From assembly GCA_002197995.1 (NCBI GenBank), contig NGZR01000001.1:14589501-14653500 (forward strand): a stretch of DNA of 64,000 nucleotides. The letters run 5' to 3'. The notes beneath the pieces were generated by a model, which made no database searches, was not told where the DNA came from, and worked only from the letters and a program-made list of their open reading frames with translations. The translations under genes and the position numbers were made by a program. The DNA comes from Gaeumannomyces sp. JS-464 (lineage: Eukaryota > Ascomycota > Sordariomycetes > Magnaporthales > Magnaporthaceae). Shown here in pieces: positions 36,313 to 47,754 of this stretch; the first letter of the stretch is position 1; the number at the start of each line of letters is the position of its first letter.

Positions 36313-38427
36313 ATGGCGCCCGCCGTTGGTATCGACCTGGGCACGACCTACTCGTGGCGTGGTATCTTCCGTGATGACCGCATTGAGGTATGTTGAAATT
36401 TGCTCTCGAGGTCCTCAGCCTTGCCAGCCTTCCAACCGGCGGCTGATATCAAGGTACATCCATGCTGACCATGGCTCCGCCTGCTCCAACAGATTATCGC
36501 CAACGACCAGGGCAACCGCACAACCCCATCGTTCGTCGCCTTTACAGACACGGAGCGTCTCATTGGAGATGCCGCCAAGAACCAGGTCGCCATGAACCCC
36601 ATCAACACCGTCTTCGACGCCAAGCGCCTGATCGGCCGCAAGTTCAACGACGCCGAGGTCCAGGCCGACATGAAGCACTTCCCCTTCAAGGTCATCGAGC
36701 GCGGCGGCAAGCCCGTCGTCGAGGTCGAGTTCAAGGGCGAGCAGAAGCAGTTCACCCCCGAGGAGATCTCATCCATGGTCCTGACCAAGATGCGCGAGAC
36801 GGCCGAGTCCTACCTCGGTGGCACCGTTAACAACGCCGTCATCACCGTCCCCGCCTACTTCAACGACTCCCAGCGCCAGGCCACCAAGGACGCTGGTCTG
36901 ATCGCCGGCCTGAACGTCCTGCGCATCATCAACGAGCCCACCGCGGCTGCCATCGCCTACGGTCTCGACAAGAAAGTCGAGGGCGAGCGCAACGTCCTGA
37001 TTTTCGATCTTGGTGGCGGTACCTTTGATGTGTCGCTCCTGACCATTGAGGAGGGTATCTTCGAGGTCAAGTCGACTGCCGGCGACACCCACCTGGGCGG
37101 TGAGGACTTTGACAACCGCCTGGTCACCCACTTCGTTAATGAGTTCAAGCGAAAGCACAAAAAAGTTTGAAGCCCTTCCCTCGAATACTTTCTGAGTTGC
37201 TCGAGAGTCTGTTTACTAACATGAGAATAGGATCTGCAATCCAACGCCCGCGCCCTGCGCCGTCTTCGCACTGCTTGCGAGCGTGCCAAGCGCACCCTGT
37301 CTTCTTCGGCCCAGACCTCGATCGAGATCGACTCCCTGTTCGAGGGTATCGACTTCTACACCTCTATCACCCGTGCTCGTTTCGAGGAGCTTTGCCAGGA
37401 CCTTTTCCGCTCGACCCTGCAGCCCGTTGACCGTGTCCTGACGGACGCTAAGGTCGACAAGTCCCAGGTCCACGAGATTGTTCTCGTCGGTGGCTCGACC
37501 CGTATCCCCCGTGTCCAGAAGCTCATTACCGACTACTTCAACGGCAAGGAGCCCAACAAGTCCATCAACCCCGACGAGGCCGTCGCCTACGGTGCTGCCG
37601 TCCAGGCCGCCATTCTCTCTGGCGACACCAGCTCCAAGTCCACCAACGAGATTCTGCTGCTCGATGTCGCTCCTCTGTCTCTCGGTATCGAGACTGCTGG
37701 TGGCATGATGACCAAGCTGATTCCCCGCAACACCACCATCCCCACCAAGAAGTCCGAGGTCTTCTCGACCTTCTCCGACAACCAGCCTGGTGTGCTCATC
37801 CAGGTCTACGAGGGTGAGCGCCAGCGCACCAAGGACAACAACCTGCTCGGAAAGTTCGAGCTTACTGGCATCCCCCCGGCTCCCCGTGGTGTCCCCCAGA
37901 TCGAGGTTACCTTCGACCTGGACGCCAACGGTATCATGAACGTCTCCGCTCTCGAGAAGGGCACCGGCAAGACCAACCAGATTGTCATCACCAACGACAA
38001 GGGCCGCCTTTCCAAGGAGGACATCGAGCGCATGCTTGCTGAGGCCGAGAAGTTCAAGGAAGAGGACGAGGCTGAGGCCAACCGTGTCTCTGCCAAGAAT
38101 GGCCTCGAGTCGTACGCCTACTCTCTCCGCAACACCCTCCAGGACCCCAAGGTCGACGAGAAGCTTGACGCTGCCGACAAGGAGAAGCTCAACGCCGAGA
38201 TCAACAAGGTCGTCTCGTGGCTCGACGAGAGCCAGCAGGCCACTCGTGAGGAGTACGAGGAGCACCAGAAGGAGCTCGAGGCTGTTGCCAACCCCATCAT
38301 GATGAAGTTCTACGGTGCTGGTGGCGCTCCTGGCGGTGCTCCCGGTGGTGCTCCCGGCGGCTTCCCCGGCGCCGGTGGCCCGGGTGCTGCCCACGATGAC
38401 GGCCCGACCGTCGAGGAGGTTGACTAA
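36313..38427 (+). CDS. hsp70: cytosolic Hsp70 chaperone (SSA type)
   Basis: ATP-driven protein-folding chaperone of the cytosol and nucleus, 647 residues. Exons are 36313-36387, 36493-37164 and 37231-38427, all in phase; the second intron has a TACTAAC branch site. The ATPase domain shows [21 protein letters not shown] and [11 protein letters not shown]. The substrate domain follows, with [35 protein letters not shown] linker leads to the terminus PTVEEVD, the TPR-cochaperone docking signal that marks the cytosolic form (no KDEL, no presequence). Oddity: residues 15-16 read WR where cytosolic Hsp70s have CV (YSCVG). The bases fit one extra G at 36355-36357 plus one missing G at 36360-36362, a compensating pair that leaves the frame intact. 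Heat-shock elements lie upstream. Confidence 0.97.
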
Positions 38428-38971
38428 ATACCTCAAGCAGTCTCGTTTTTCTTTTCAGCAGGCGAGTTGCAGTGCGCGCTCGTCAAGCACTTGGGAAAGG
38501 TGTTTGGTTGGAGGTTTTCGGGATCTCCTTGCATTCATAGGGGCTAGACAGCAGCTTTCTTTGCCATTTCTCTTTCTTTCTTTGTAATGACATGATGAAT
38601 TCACTGGGGAAAAGTTCTAGGCGGTTATGCACTGCGCGGTTTGTACTTTAATTAGGATTCCCAAATGGACAAAGGCATTCAAGTTACTTTCCTGCAGCAC
38701 TCATAATTATACACATTTTCTCTCACGCCTCAGTGACTGTGGTCGAGACACCTTCTGACCCTCACGGCGCGACGCGCTGTACACCACCCGGATCCCACCA
38801 GTGGGGACTGTACCTACTGGGTACGTGGCTGCAAAGGGAGCACTGTCGCAGATAACTGTACTCTGCGGACTTTTTCTCACTTCGCCTCACCCCTTCGTCA
38901 CATCCACTTTACCCTTTGAAGCAAGACACTCGGCAACAAGAAGCTGACCAGCAGAACGCTGGGCAGGACAA
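38428..38971. other. Hsp70 3' region
   Basis: Holds the Hsp70 3' UTR and the downstream end of the Cys-rich gene region. No gene seen. Confidence 0.5.
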
Positions 38972-39088
38972 TTACACGCCCCGGCGGTGTGTGCCTTTGC
39001 GGCAGACCGGCTGGCAGAGCTGGCACGTCCCGTTGATCGCAAAGGGCGTGCCAAAGGTATTTGGGGCTTCCGGGCAGACGCGGTACGT
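38972..39088 (-). CDS. possible last exon of the Cys-rich secreted protein
   Basis: A short minus-strand frame reads TYRVCPEAPNTFGTP, then GTCQLCQPVCRKG and a stop at 38972, with five Cys. A stop codon lies two codons upstream, so it can only be reached by splicing, for example from a donor GTAGAG in the sequence after CGGRT of the gene at 39274. The acceptor (AAAG) is weak and the phase is uncertain. It may instead be a remnant of a duplicated module. Confidence 0.35.
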   Translation of the reverse strand, partial: TYRVCPEAPNTFGTPFAINGTCQLCQPVCRKGTHRRGV

Positions 39089-39273
39089 CTTTCAGCGCAG
39101 CTTGCTGTTGATACCAGCGGGCTTGCGGGAGGGGAGTAGCTCAAGAAACACTTTCATTCATTGCGCACACTAAGCCGGGGCCTCTCCCTTACATGATTTC
39201 CCTGTCTACAGCGACAGTCTCCCCCTAAGTGGCCTTGACACTGCTGTTCTACTCGGCCAAGATCGGACCGCCC

Positions 39274-40574
39274 CTACTCCAGCTCCAAGGCTCGCCAAAA
39301 CCTGGGGCAGACTCTACCAGTGCGGCCGCCGCAGGTCGGAATGCACCTTTTGGAGCCCTCCATGCACGCCTCGTCGCCGCCGAGGCAGGGCCGCGAACCC
39401 GCCACGCACTTGTTGTTGACGCACTTCTCGATGCCGTTGCAGAACTTGCCGTCGCTGCACTCGCCGTCGCTCGAGCAGAAGCCGGCCGGCCTTTCGGGCA
39501 GCCAGATGTCGGCGCCGTCGCCAAACTGCCGCACCAGCTCGACCACCTCCTTCGCAGCACGAAGCTGCGCTCGCCGTTGGCGTCCAGCTCGAGCGCGCGC
39601 GCCACGGCCCCGCGCAGCTTCTTCTCCATCTCGCCCGAGTAGGCGGCGCTGACGGCGCCCTTGCGCTCCTCGACGTACGCGCGCGCGACCAGCTCGAGCA
39701 GGCCGTCGAGCAGGTCGAACGGCAGGCTGAGCGCCCCGCCCACGGCCACGTCGAGCACGTGCTGCTGCACCTGCTTCCACACCGCCCCGAGCCCGTCGCC
39801 TTTCAGGATGCTGGTCACGGCCTTGAGCAGCGACGACGTCCCGCCCAGGATGGCGGTGACGAGGCCGTTGACGAAGCTGACACCGCTGATCTTGAACTTG
39901 ACGTCCGTGTTGGCCAGCTGCGCCGCCACTTTTGTGATGGGCCGGATGGTGAAGATGTAGTTGCCCTGCGCGTCGGTCCGCAGCGGCGCGGGCGCCAGCG
40001 TGAACAACACGGCGATCTTGGCCGTCGTCGCCAGCGCGCCGTCCAGCTTGAAGCTGTCGGACCCGACGTTGACGCACTTTCCCAGCACGCGCGTCCCGAA
40101 CTTCTGCTTGACGTCGACGCGCGCGGCGAACTCGACGGGCAGCTCGGCGACGAACAGCGCCGGGTCGCTCGCGCTCAGCGGGCTGCCCGAGAAGTCGAGC
40201 GACGCGTCGGCGAGCAGCCTGGCCTCGGCGTGGATGTGCTTGATCTCGGCCGTGACGGTGCAGCTGTGGCCCGTGTCGACGCCGCGCGAGGACCCGTCGT
40301 CGTACGTGAAGATGAGGCCGCGGCTGTCGACGCGGATGCCGGCGGACGCGAGCGCCGCGCCGGCTTTGAGGCTGACGGCCCGGCAGAGCGCCTGGACGGT
40401 CGCGTCGCCTTGGCTGCATTCCAGGAAGCCCATCGCGGGCCCGAGGATGGCGCCCAGGCGCGCGTCGGGCTTGCTGGCCGCACGGCTACCAGGCCCGACC
40501 CGGCCGCGGCGGGGGGTGATGGCTAGGGAGGCCAGGCAGCATGCTGCGGCGAGGAGGTGGGATTTGAGTGGCAT
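39274..40574 (-). CDS. secreted protein with Cys-rich C-terminal module, one frameshift
   Basis: Starts at ATG 40574 with a signal peptide (MPLKSHLLAAACCLASLAI). A domain of about 300 residues follows with few landmarks (ECSQGDATVQALCRA, LIFTYDDGSSRGVDTG, GKCVNVGSDSF, SLPFDLLDGLLELVARAYVEE). The C-terminus is rich in Cys: FCSSDGECSDGKFCNG, EKCVNNKCVAGSRPC, GGDEACMEGSKRC. This spacing resembles STIG1-like or disulfide-knot modules that occur in bacterial and fungal secreted proteins. The Cys-rich part lies one frame away from the upstream domain. A single missing base near 39551-39554 (coding strand CTGCGAAGG) joins them to 433 residues. No enzymatic motif is visible; the role is unknown, extracellular location is inferred. 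The real C-terminus may lie in a further exon at 38972-39088. Confidence 0.72.
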
Positions 40575-41166
40575 GTCTGCGCGTTTCTACTCGGGCTAGG
40601 GGTTACTTTTTTTTTTTCTTGAGAGGCCCGATGGTTTAGGGGAGACTGTCGTTTGCAGCAGCCACGGCTCTCAATGGGATTATTTATACCCCAGATATCT
40701 CGCGGAGATCTCGCAGAGGTTTCCCTTTCGGGACTTTCACTCATTTTCAGCCCCTATATGAACTCTACATTGTTTGTTGCACAAAGTTTGGCAAGCGCCC
40801 GTCGAGCCGTATATTGGGCGGTTTGCCCAGCAGCCCCATTGGCTGTCCCTTCGATCCTGTTCATATCGGCGCTCAGCCCAAGACTGTAAGCCAGCTTCAG
40901 CTCAATTTGCAACTCGTTACATCGTGACATTCCTCGGCCTACTCGATACGGAAGCGCCAAGCGAACGGTGAACGCGGCATGCCGTGTTTGATAGGGGCAG
41001 GGGAAATAACACCTTGAGCGCACGCCATTCACCGCGGCCGGTGCTCTCGGTGCGAGACAGCCGCCGCTAGGCCAGCTTCAATGCAGGGCTTCCCGATATT
41101 GCGTGCCGGGCTAGCTCCAATGCCGGGTTCGCTATAGAGCGACAGAGTCCAGTCAGATTCAGAGAG
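40575..41166. other. intergenic
   Basis: Promoter of the Cys-rich secreted protein on the left and the 3' flank of the STAND-like gene on the right. It includes two related 26-base stretches at about 41071 and 41107 (GCTAGNCCAGCTTCAATGCNGGG-like), a weak imperfect duplication. No gene. Confidence 0.45.
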
Positions 41167-43753
41167 TCAGCATCCGGTACCTTTGTCTCGAGGCATCCGA
41201 CGCACCAAGGGCCGAGTGGAAAACTTACATCCCGCGTTACAGAATGTCAACCCCCTGAGCCCGCAGTCGTAGCGGTACACTCGACGGCTGCCGTCTTCCT
41301 CTAGCTGCACGAGCCAGGTCGGCTCCGGTGTCGACGCCGTCAGGGCAGCGTCAACCGTCGTGTGCTCTGGTGCGAAGAAGCCACTGGGGACTGCAGTTTA
41401 TAGGGGATTGGGCGCACCTAGTTGTTAGCAGCTGTGAAGCATGTGCGATTGGGGGTCTTTTTTTCCTGTCTTGTACTAACGGTTCTGGCTCAAGGTAATG
41501 CATTTGTCGCGGGTGGCGATGATCATCCGGCTCTTGCCGCTCTGGCCGTGTCGCAGAATGGTGAGCTCGGCCGCAGGGATGAAGACCTCTTTGATCTGCA
41601 CCTGCGTGACTTGCCTACGGTGCCGTGTGGCAGCGACGGCGGGTTAGATGCGAACACAAGATTTATGGCGGGAGACCTTGACGGTGTAGCTTACAGGTGA
41701 AGAACCGCTTCTTCTCCTTCCCGAGGGTGTACCAGCCTCAGGACAAATAGCTCCATCTGCATCTCCTGGGCTCGTTTGTGTAGCTCAGCGGCAGCTAGAG
41801 AGTAGATAATTCCAAAGTATATCAGCTTTGACTGTAGTCTTGCTTTCCTGTTGGGAAAATCCGTACCGTTCGACGTAGTTAGCTGGAAGGTCACATCCAT
41901 GACGTGCGAATCCGCCGCTTCGTTGCTGAGAGACGATGGTGAGCTAGAGGCACTGCAAAGCACTTGTCCGAGCTTCAAAGTAGCCCTGCTCCGATCCAGA
42001 CTCAGCACGGTATTTTGCTTCACTGCGTCTGCGCGTCAGTACTATCCAGCAATGAAGTTCAGGTGCGGGAAATCCCCTACAGAGTACGAGGAGCTGTGTC
42101 GCCTCATCACGACCAGCAGAGTCATCCTGTGTCTGGTCGAATGTAATCCAGATCTCCGCGTGCGGAAAAGGGATAGGTGTCGGAAGCTTGGCCGAGGCCG
42201 TGGGTTCCCTAGCCAGGCTACAAGAGAGCTGTACTGGAGCATCGAGACATCTTCCACACAGTCCCGCGAGTAGCTTCGCTGACCGCGTGTAAAGGTCACC
42301 GATTCCACGAGGAGCTGGATTTTCTCCAGATCCCTGCGGGCAATGTGTGAGCTTCTTCGTCCCCACAGGGTTTCTGGCCTCTGATGTGATTGCTTGGTTT
42401 TAGAAAGTTCGACTTACGATATACGAGAGAGAATGGAACGCTCCTCGGCGACAGAGTAAGGATGCAGACGGCCCACCAAGCTGTCTGCTCCACGTTGGAC
42501 GCTATCTTGTGCCCTCTGAACGGCAATTTGATGGATGAAGGACTCCTTGAGCTCAGCGACAACTTCCGAACGTTAGCCGGCAGGGTGAAAGAAATCACGA
42601 ACTAAATCTTGACAAGAAAAAATCGTGAGCGCCTACATTTCGCCGGGACCCGTCTGATGCGCACTACCACCAGGCGGCTCGTGGAGGTGTGGACCATCTT
42701 GTAGACTACCCACTCTGGCTCGGGACCTGCAACCCGTGCTGGGAATGTAAGGTGGGTTACTGTCAACATGTACAGTTAATTAGCATACTCGGATCCGAAG
42801 CAGCCAACAAAAGGGTGATGCATAAAAGGGGAGTTTCAAACAGTACGTTGATAGGCTTCCACGGAACTTCTGTGTTCGGCAACACCATCTGGAGACTCGA
42901 GGCAGCAGCACACGAATGGCGAGACCGGTACAGACTGGTCATATGCGGCAAGCCTTCCAGGAAGACTAGGAGCGCTTAGGGTGACCTTGGGGCACACAAG
43001 CCGAAGGTCCCGATCAGTTTGGACGTGAAGCTCAAACTGTTGAGAGGGCGCCGTGACCGCCAGACCGCCGGTGGCCGGTTTTGAGCCCACGCTCTTGTCA
43101 ACGGCTGGTATGTTATTCTCCAGGTTCTTCTTGTACCATTCATAGATTGCCTCCAGCATCTGGGAGATTTGCTGGACCTGATCTCCAATGCGGCCAGCTT
43201 GGGAGCTGCGAATTAGAGTTAGCAAAAAAAAAAAAAAACTACTGTCAATAACACAAGGCCAAGGGCGAATTGCGTACTTGGTCATAGTTACCAGCACCAA
43301 GCTCAAGCTGTTTGTATGAACAGCTATCTGGCTCCTCAAGTCGGCAAGATTGCCTTTCTCCGTTGTCCAAGCGATCTTCTTCCAGTTCTTTGTCAAATCG
43401 GCGCTCCATCGCTTGATTCTCGGGAGCGACATATCTCGTGCCTCGCCGATCTCGGCATATCTGGCCACGATCTTTTCCAGGTGCTCCAAGGTATCCTTGC
43501 AGCTATAGACCATCTTGTCCACCTTGTCCCATTTGTAGTCGGCCGTCTTCTTTCCTTGACTAGCACTGGCAGGGGCAGAAGAACTGCTCGCATCTCGCAA
43601 GCTATCCAATGCGGCGCTCAGCGAGTATAGCTGGTTCTCGACCTCGTGGAATTCGGCAGGGGCGGAGTTCCGTCCGTGAGTGAAGGCCTGGGCAACCCTC
43701 CAGCATATCTTGGCGATGAGGGCGCAATCGCCAAAGGAGAGAGGAGATGACAT
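41167..43753 (-). CDS. multi-exon protein resembling N-terminal part of fungal STAND proteins
   Basis: Exons, all minus: 43753-43278, 43205 to about 42960, about 42770-42637, 42562-42418, 42333-42081, 42022-41695, 41614-41481, 41390-41229 and 41180-41167. Most junctions keep phase and use GTAAG-type donors. The N-terminus (MSSPLSFGDCALIAKICW, AFTHGRNSAPAEFHEVENQL) resembles the helical Fungal_N-type domain (PF17111) found before NACHT or ankyrin modules. No P-loop, NACHT or repeat follows, so this is not a complete NLR. The rest holds coding-quality segments such as FPARVAGPEPEWVVYKMV, AEIWITFDQTQDDSAGRDE and IKEVFIPAAELTILRHG, and ends RGLTFCNAGCTGC. Exon 5 needs one added base near 42195-42230. 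The join between exons 2 and 3 is unresolved. Product about 630 residues, cytosolic, function unknown. Confidence 0.65.
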
Positions 43754-44257
43754 GATGGCTGCAGATGTGCTCCTGGTGTCTGTAAGGCTGTAAGGGAGGG
43801 ATCTGGATCTGGGCTATTTGTTGCTGGCTTCCCTCAGGGAGAGGTTACGTAGCACTGGGCTGAGAGTGAGCCCAAGAGTGAATGGCCTATCCATGGACGC
43901 CACCACTCCCAACTGTGGTTGCGGGAAACACGGGGCCTGCACTCGCGATTCCAAGCTGGGTTAGCATCATGCGAAAGTGCACATTTGAGCCTGACTACAC
44001 CAATGCATACACAGCCACATAATGTGTTTCTGACCGACTTTACCCCGCCAGGGCTGCGTGCGCTCTGGAGGCCTTGATGTGAGGGGTATGCCCGTTTATC
44101 CTTCGTTGATCCATATCAAGATCGCCTGTTTGGCTTCGCCCAGTCTACATCCACATTCCCACTTTCGAGTTACGGGTCGTAATATCCCCTGTCCTACCTA
44201 ATCACACCAACTGCTAGCACGAGGTCCCCCAGATATCAGGAGTGCAAACAATCGATC
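43754..44257. promoter_or_regulatory. shared divergent promoter region
   Basis: The 504 bases separate the start codons of two divergently oriented genes, the STAND-like gene (minus) and the VIT/vWA gene (plus). Both promoters and 5' UTRs must fit here. I see no obvious TATA box; a CACATTCCCACTTTCG stretch and CT-rich bases lie around 44150. No coding sequence. Confidence 0.5.
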
Positions 44258-47200
44258 ATGAGTTCCTTCCCAACGGGAATATTCTGGGATACTCGGGAGC
44301 CGCCCCCGCCGGACATACCCCGTTTTCAACCTGGCCGGTCAATGTACGCTTACTATCGAGCTGCCCCAATACCGCGTATGGACCTCGACCAAAGAGAGGT
44401 TTATCAGCCTACTGCCAAAGGGGTAAATCCCGAGCACCAGCGGTTCCCCAGATCCGCCGTCGTGGTTCCAGGCGCCCAGGATGCGACATCTCTCTGCCTC
44501 CTGGTACCACTATCGATCGCCATCAAAGCCCGCGTCATCCAGGACGTGGCAAAGATCAACGTCACTCAGCTGTACTTCAACGACTCGGAGCGCTCTCTTG
44601 AGAAGTGTGGCTACACCTTTCCGCTGCCCGCTGGCTGTACGGTCAACGCATTCCGCTGCCGGGTCGGGGAGAAGACGCTCAGGGGCCAGGTCATGCCTAA
44701 GGAAGAAGCCCAGGCGGCCTTTAGTGATGCCGTCGAGCGCCTAGCCACGGCTGGCTTGGTGAACGAGGCCACCTCCGAGATCTTCGAGGTTATGCTAGGC
44801 AATATACCGGCCAACACAAGGGTGAAGGTTGAGCTCAGCTTTGTCACGGAGCTGAAGCACCGGCTTGCTAGCGATTTTAATACAAGGCTCGGGACAACAA
44901 GCCTGACGATCCCCACAAGCATCGCGCCTCGATACGGCGATGCGCCACCAGATGTTCACTTAGACTTGGCCTCGCAAGGCGTCCCACGCGGTCTCTCGAT
45001 TCAGGTGGAGATTGACCCGTGCGAGACAGTGAGCAAGGTGTCGAGCCCGACCCACAAGATCAACATCGAGAAGGGCGTGCTTCGACATGACGCTCGGGGG
45101 TGGCCAGAGCTGACGGGAGCCCTCGACACCGGGGATGAGGCCTTCCCGGACGGAAAGGCCAGGGGTGTTTTGGTAAAGCTCTCAACCGAAAGGACGGAGC
45201 TCGGCCGGGACTTTGTCCTCGATATTCAGAGAGAGTTGCAGGGTTCTGCACCGCAGGCGGTCCTAGAGGTTCATCCAACCATCGAGAGCCAAGCGGCGGT
45301 GATGCTTACGATACCGCCAAAACTCCTTCTCAGCAGCACAAACGGCACGAGCGATGCCGCTCGAGATGGCGGCGAAGTCATCTTTCTTGCGGATCGCTCC
45401 GGATCGATGGAGGACAAGATGGAATCTCTCAAGTCAGCAATGCAGTTCTTCCTCAAAGGCATTCCTGTGCGTCGCATGTTCAACGTGTGGTGCTTCGGAA
45501 GCTCTTACAGCAGCCTGTGGCCCAAGTCAGTCGAGTACACGGAGAACTCTCTGCGCAAGGCTCTCAGGTTCGTGGACCAAGACTTCAAGTCCGACATGGG
45601 CGGGACGGAGCTCCTGTCGGCTATCCAGGCAATCGTGGCCGCCCGAAACAAGCGGATCAAGACCGACATCATTGTCCTGACGGATGGAGAGGTGTGGCAA
45701 CACGACGAAACCATAGCGCTTATTCGCGAGGCAAGACAACAATCCGAGGGAATGCTTCGCCTTTTCGCTCTGGGGATCGGGGACAGCGTATCCCATGCCC
45801 TGGTAGAAAGCCTGGCGACTGCTGGTGGCGGATACTCCGAGGTCGTTCCAGCCCACGTCCGAGATGGCTGGGAGGACCGCGTCGTGGCCATGACACGGGC
45901 GGCCTTGACGGACCACTTTGATCACCTGGAAATCGAGCTCCAGCCGGAGTTAGAATGTAGTCCCAAGGATGACGACAATGGTTAGAATTCTCCAAGATCG
46001 GCGGACCCGTGTTGATGAACAGTGTGCTAACAAGCAGCTGCCGACCGCCACCAGGCCATAAACTGCCTTCTCTCCTTCAGTCTCCGGCAAGCCTGAGGGA
46101 TATCAACTCTCTCCAAAAAAGACATGTCTTCCTACTTTTGAGCACGGTGCCTGAGCCTGCAAATCTCCGGCACGTGCTTGTGAAGACGGTCCAAGAACCC
46201 AACGGTGTTGTCGGCAAGATAGTTGTTCCCCTGAAGCTGGCAAGCGCTAAAGACGACGCAATCCATACGCTGGCCGCCAAATCAGTGTTAGGCGATCTGC
46301 TCGCTGAATCACCGGTCCCAGCTCCCGGATGTTACACAGCATCAGGGGACCGCGCCAAATCGCTTGGGGAGATATTGGGATGCAGATTTTCCCTTGTCTC
46401 TCGGTGGACCAGTTTTTTCCTCGCGGAGGGTGGCGGAAAGCAACCCAATGCCGATCCTGACACACCGAACGATATCGCCCCGGTCACTACGAGCGAGCCC
46501 ATGAGTTTCCTGCCGAAAATAAATTTTGTCAAAGGTTCAAAGCTACACGGGAAACAGGCGCTTGTGGATCGGTCGCGCTACCTCACTTCCATGGGCCAGC
46601 TTGATTTTTGTGTAGACACGAGCCTATCCGATGTTCCGAGAGTGCACGCTCACCGGAGGTCCTCGAGGGCCGCGAATTATACCTCCGGTTATATGGCCGC
46701 TAGTACTCCCAGTGCGCGGCGTCCCTGCAATAGGGGTGACAGCGCGCAATTTATCCAAGGGCTCTTGTCATTTCAGCACTTTGACGGCGCATTTCGTTTT
46801 TCCAGTGGCACATGGGAAGAACTAGAAGAAGGCCTCGGGGTCCGCTATGGAGGTGCAGTTTCCGCACTCAGGCGGAGCTGTGACGAAGCGGAGAGACGAG
46901 CCGAGCCGCCGGCGACGGTGCTTGGCATTCCCACCACGGCTGCGCACACGCTGATGGTTGTCGCGCTGCTCGAGAAGCACTTCAAGGAGCGCGAAGATCT
47001 TTGGCAGCTCATGGCCATGAAGGCGAGGTCCTGGATGGAGAACAAGGTCCCGGAGTCGGACCGGCGGGAAAGATTCGTGGCGAGCTGGTTGAGCTTCCTC
47101 CCTGATGCATGGGGAAATACACATGAGAAGCCCAAGGAAACGAAAACGGGTAAAGCCGTCCGAAGAAGCAAGGAGCTGTTGGAGAGATGCCAAAAATCGT

Positions 47201-47397
47201 GGAGAAATCTGCGGGCGTTTCAGGCCCTGAAGAAATCCGAGCCGGCGGTGAGGCAGCACTCCAAGGAGCGTGAGGAACAAGAGACGGCGGCGCACCCCGA
47301 GGGACGTGAGCAAGAAGTGGCGGCGGCGGGCCCGGCCGCTGGGCACGGGAGAGATGCACGGGTTGAGGTGCATACTGCGCCGCTAGACGATGCGTAA
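44258..47397 (+). CDS. VIT and von Willebrand factor A domain protein
   Basis: Exon 1 (44258-45980) encodes an N-terminal VIT domain (about residues 75-215; LYFNDSERSLEKCGYTFPLP, KEEAQAAFSDAV, EIFEVMLGNIPANT) and a vWA domain (about 365-550). The vWA domain has an intact MIDAS metal site: DRSGSM (DxSxS), the Thr in DMGGTELL and the Asp in VLTDGE. Intron 45981-46037 has donor GTTAGA and branch GCTAAC. Exon 2 continues with GHKLPSLLQSP, KRHVFLLLSTVPEP and FIQGLLSFQHFDGAFRF, the usual C-terminal half of this family, then a charged tail ending at 47397. The splice phase is off by one base; adding one gives 1027 residues, normal for fungal members. No signal peptide, so it is probably cytosolic. 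Vertebrate relatives include VWA5A and PARP4; the fungal role is unknown. Confidence 0.85.
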
Positions 47398-47754
47398 CTC
47401 AGGCAGACGAGAACGGCTGGTGGCGATTCATCATGTGTCCGTTAGTACCTAGCCAGTACCAGGACCCCTCTTGTTTCGGGGGCTCGTCATGTCACATTGC
47501 TCTCCAAGTAGCAGAGTTAGTGATATCTATTCGGAGTAGATGAACTCTTTACCTATGTGGGTGAAAAGGGATCGGGTTGTACCAAGACAAATCTCTGTTT
47601 ATGAGACTGAAAGAAATAATAAAATACAGATATCAGCCCCGAGCCCGTCGAATGAGATATGAAGAAACAAACTATCATATCATTACCACAGAACGCCTCT
47701 CATGTGCCTTGGCCGAATGTGTGAGCCAGATGGATCATTATGGGGACTAGGAGA
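47398..47754. other. convergent intergenic region
   Basis: Between the convergent 3' ends of the vWA gene and the EMI1 gene. AT-rich with AATAAAATA near 47618, a likely polyadenylation signal. No gene. Confidence 0.55.

Noticed and set aside
37216..38436. 406-residue open frame antisense to Hsp70
   Set aside because: It is the Leu/Val/Gly-rich complement of the Hsp70 coding strand. This antisense frame is a known artefact that has been annotated in databases as NAD-specific glutamate dehydrogenase. The sense strand is unambiguous.
39274..40419. Arg-rich 381-residue frame over the Cys-rich secreted gene
   Set aside because: Only its last 90 residues are real coding, after the frameshift. The earlier Arg-rich part is the wrong frame of the upstream domain.
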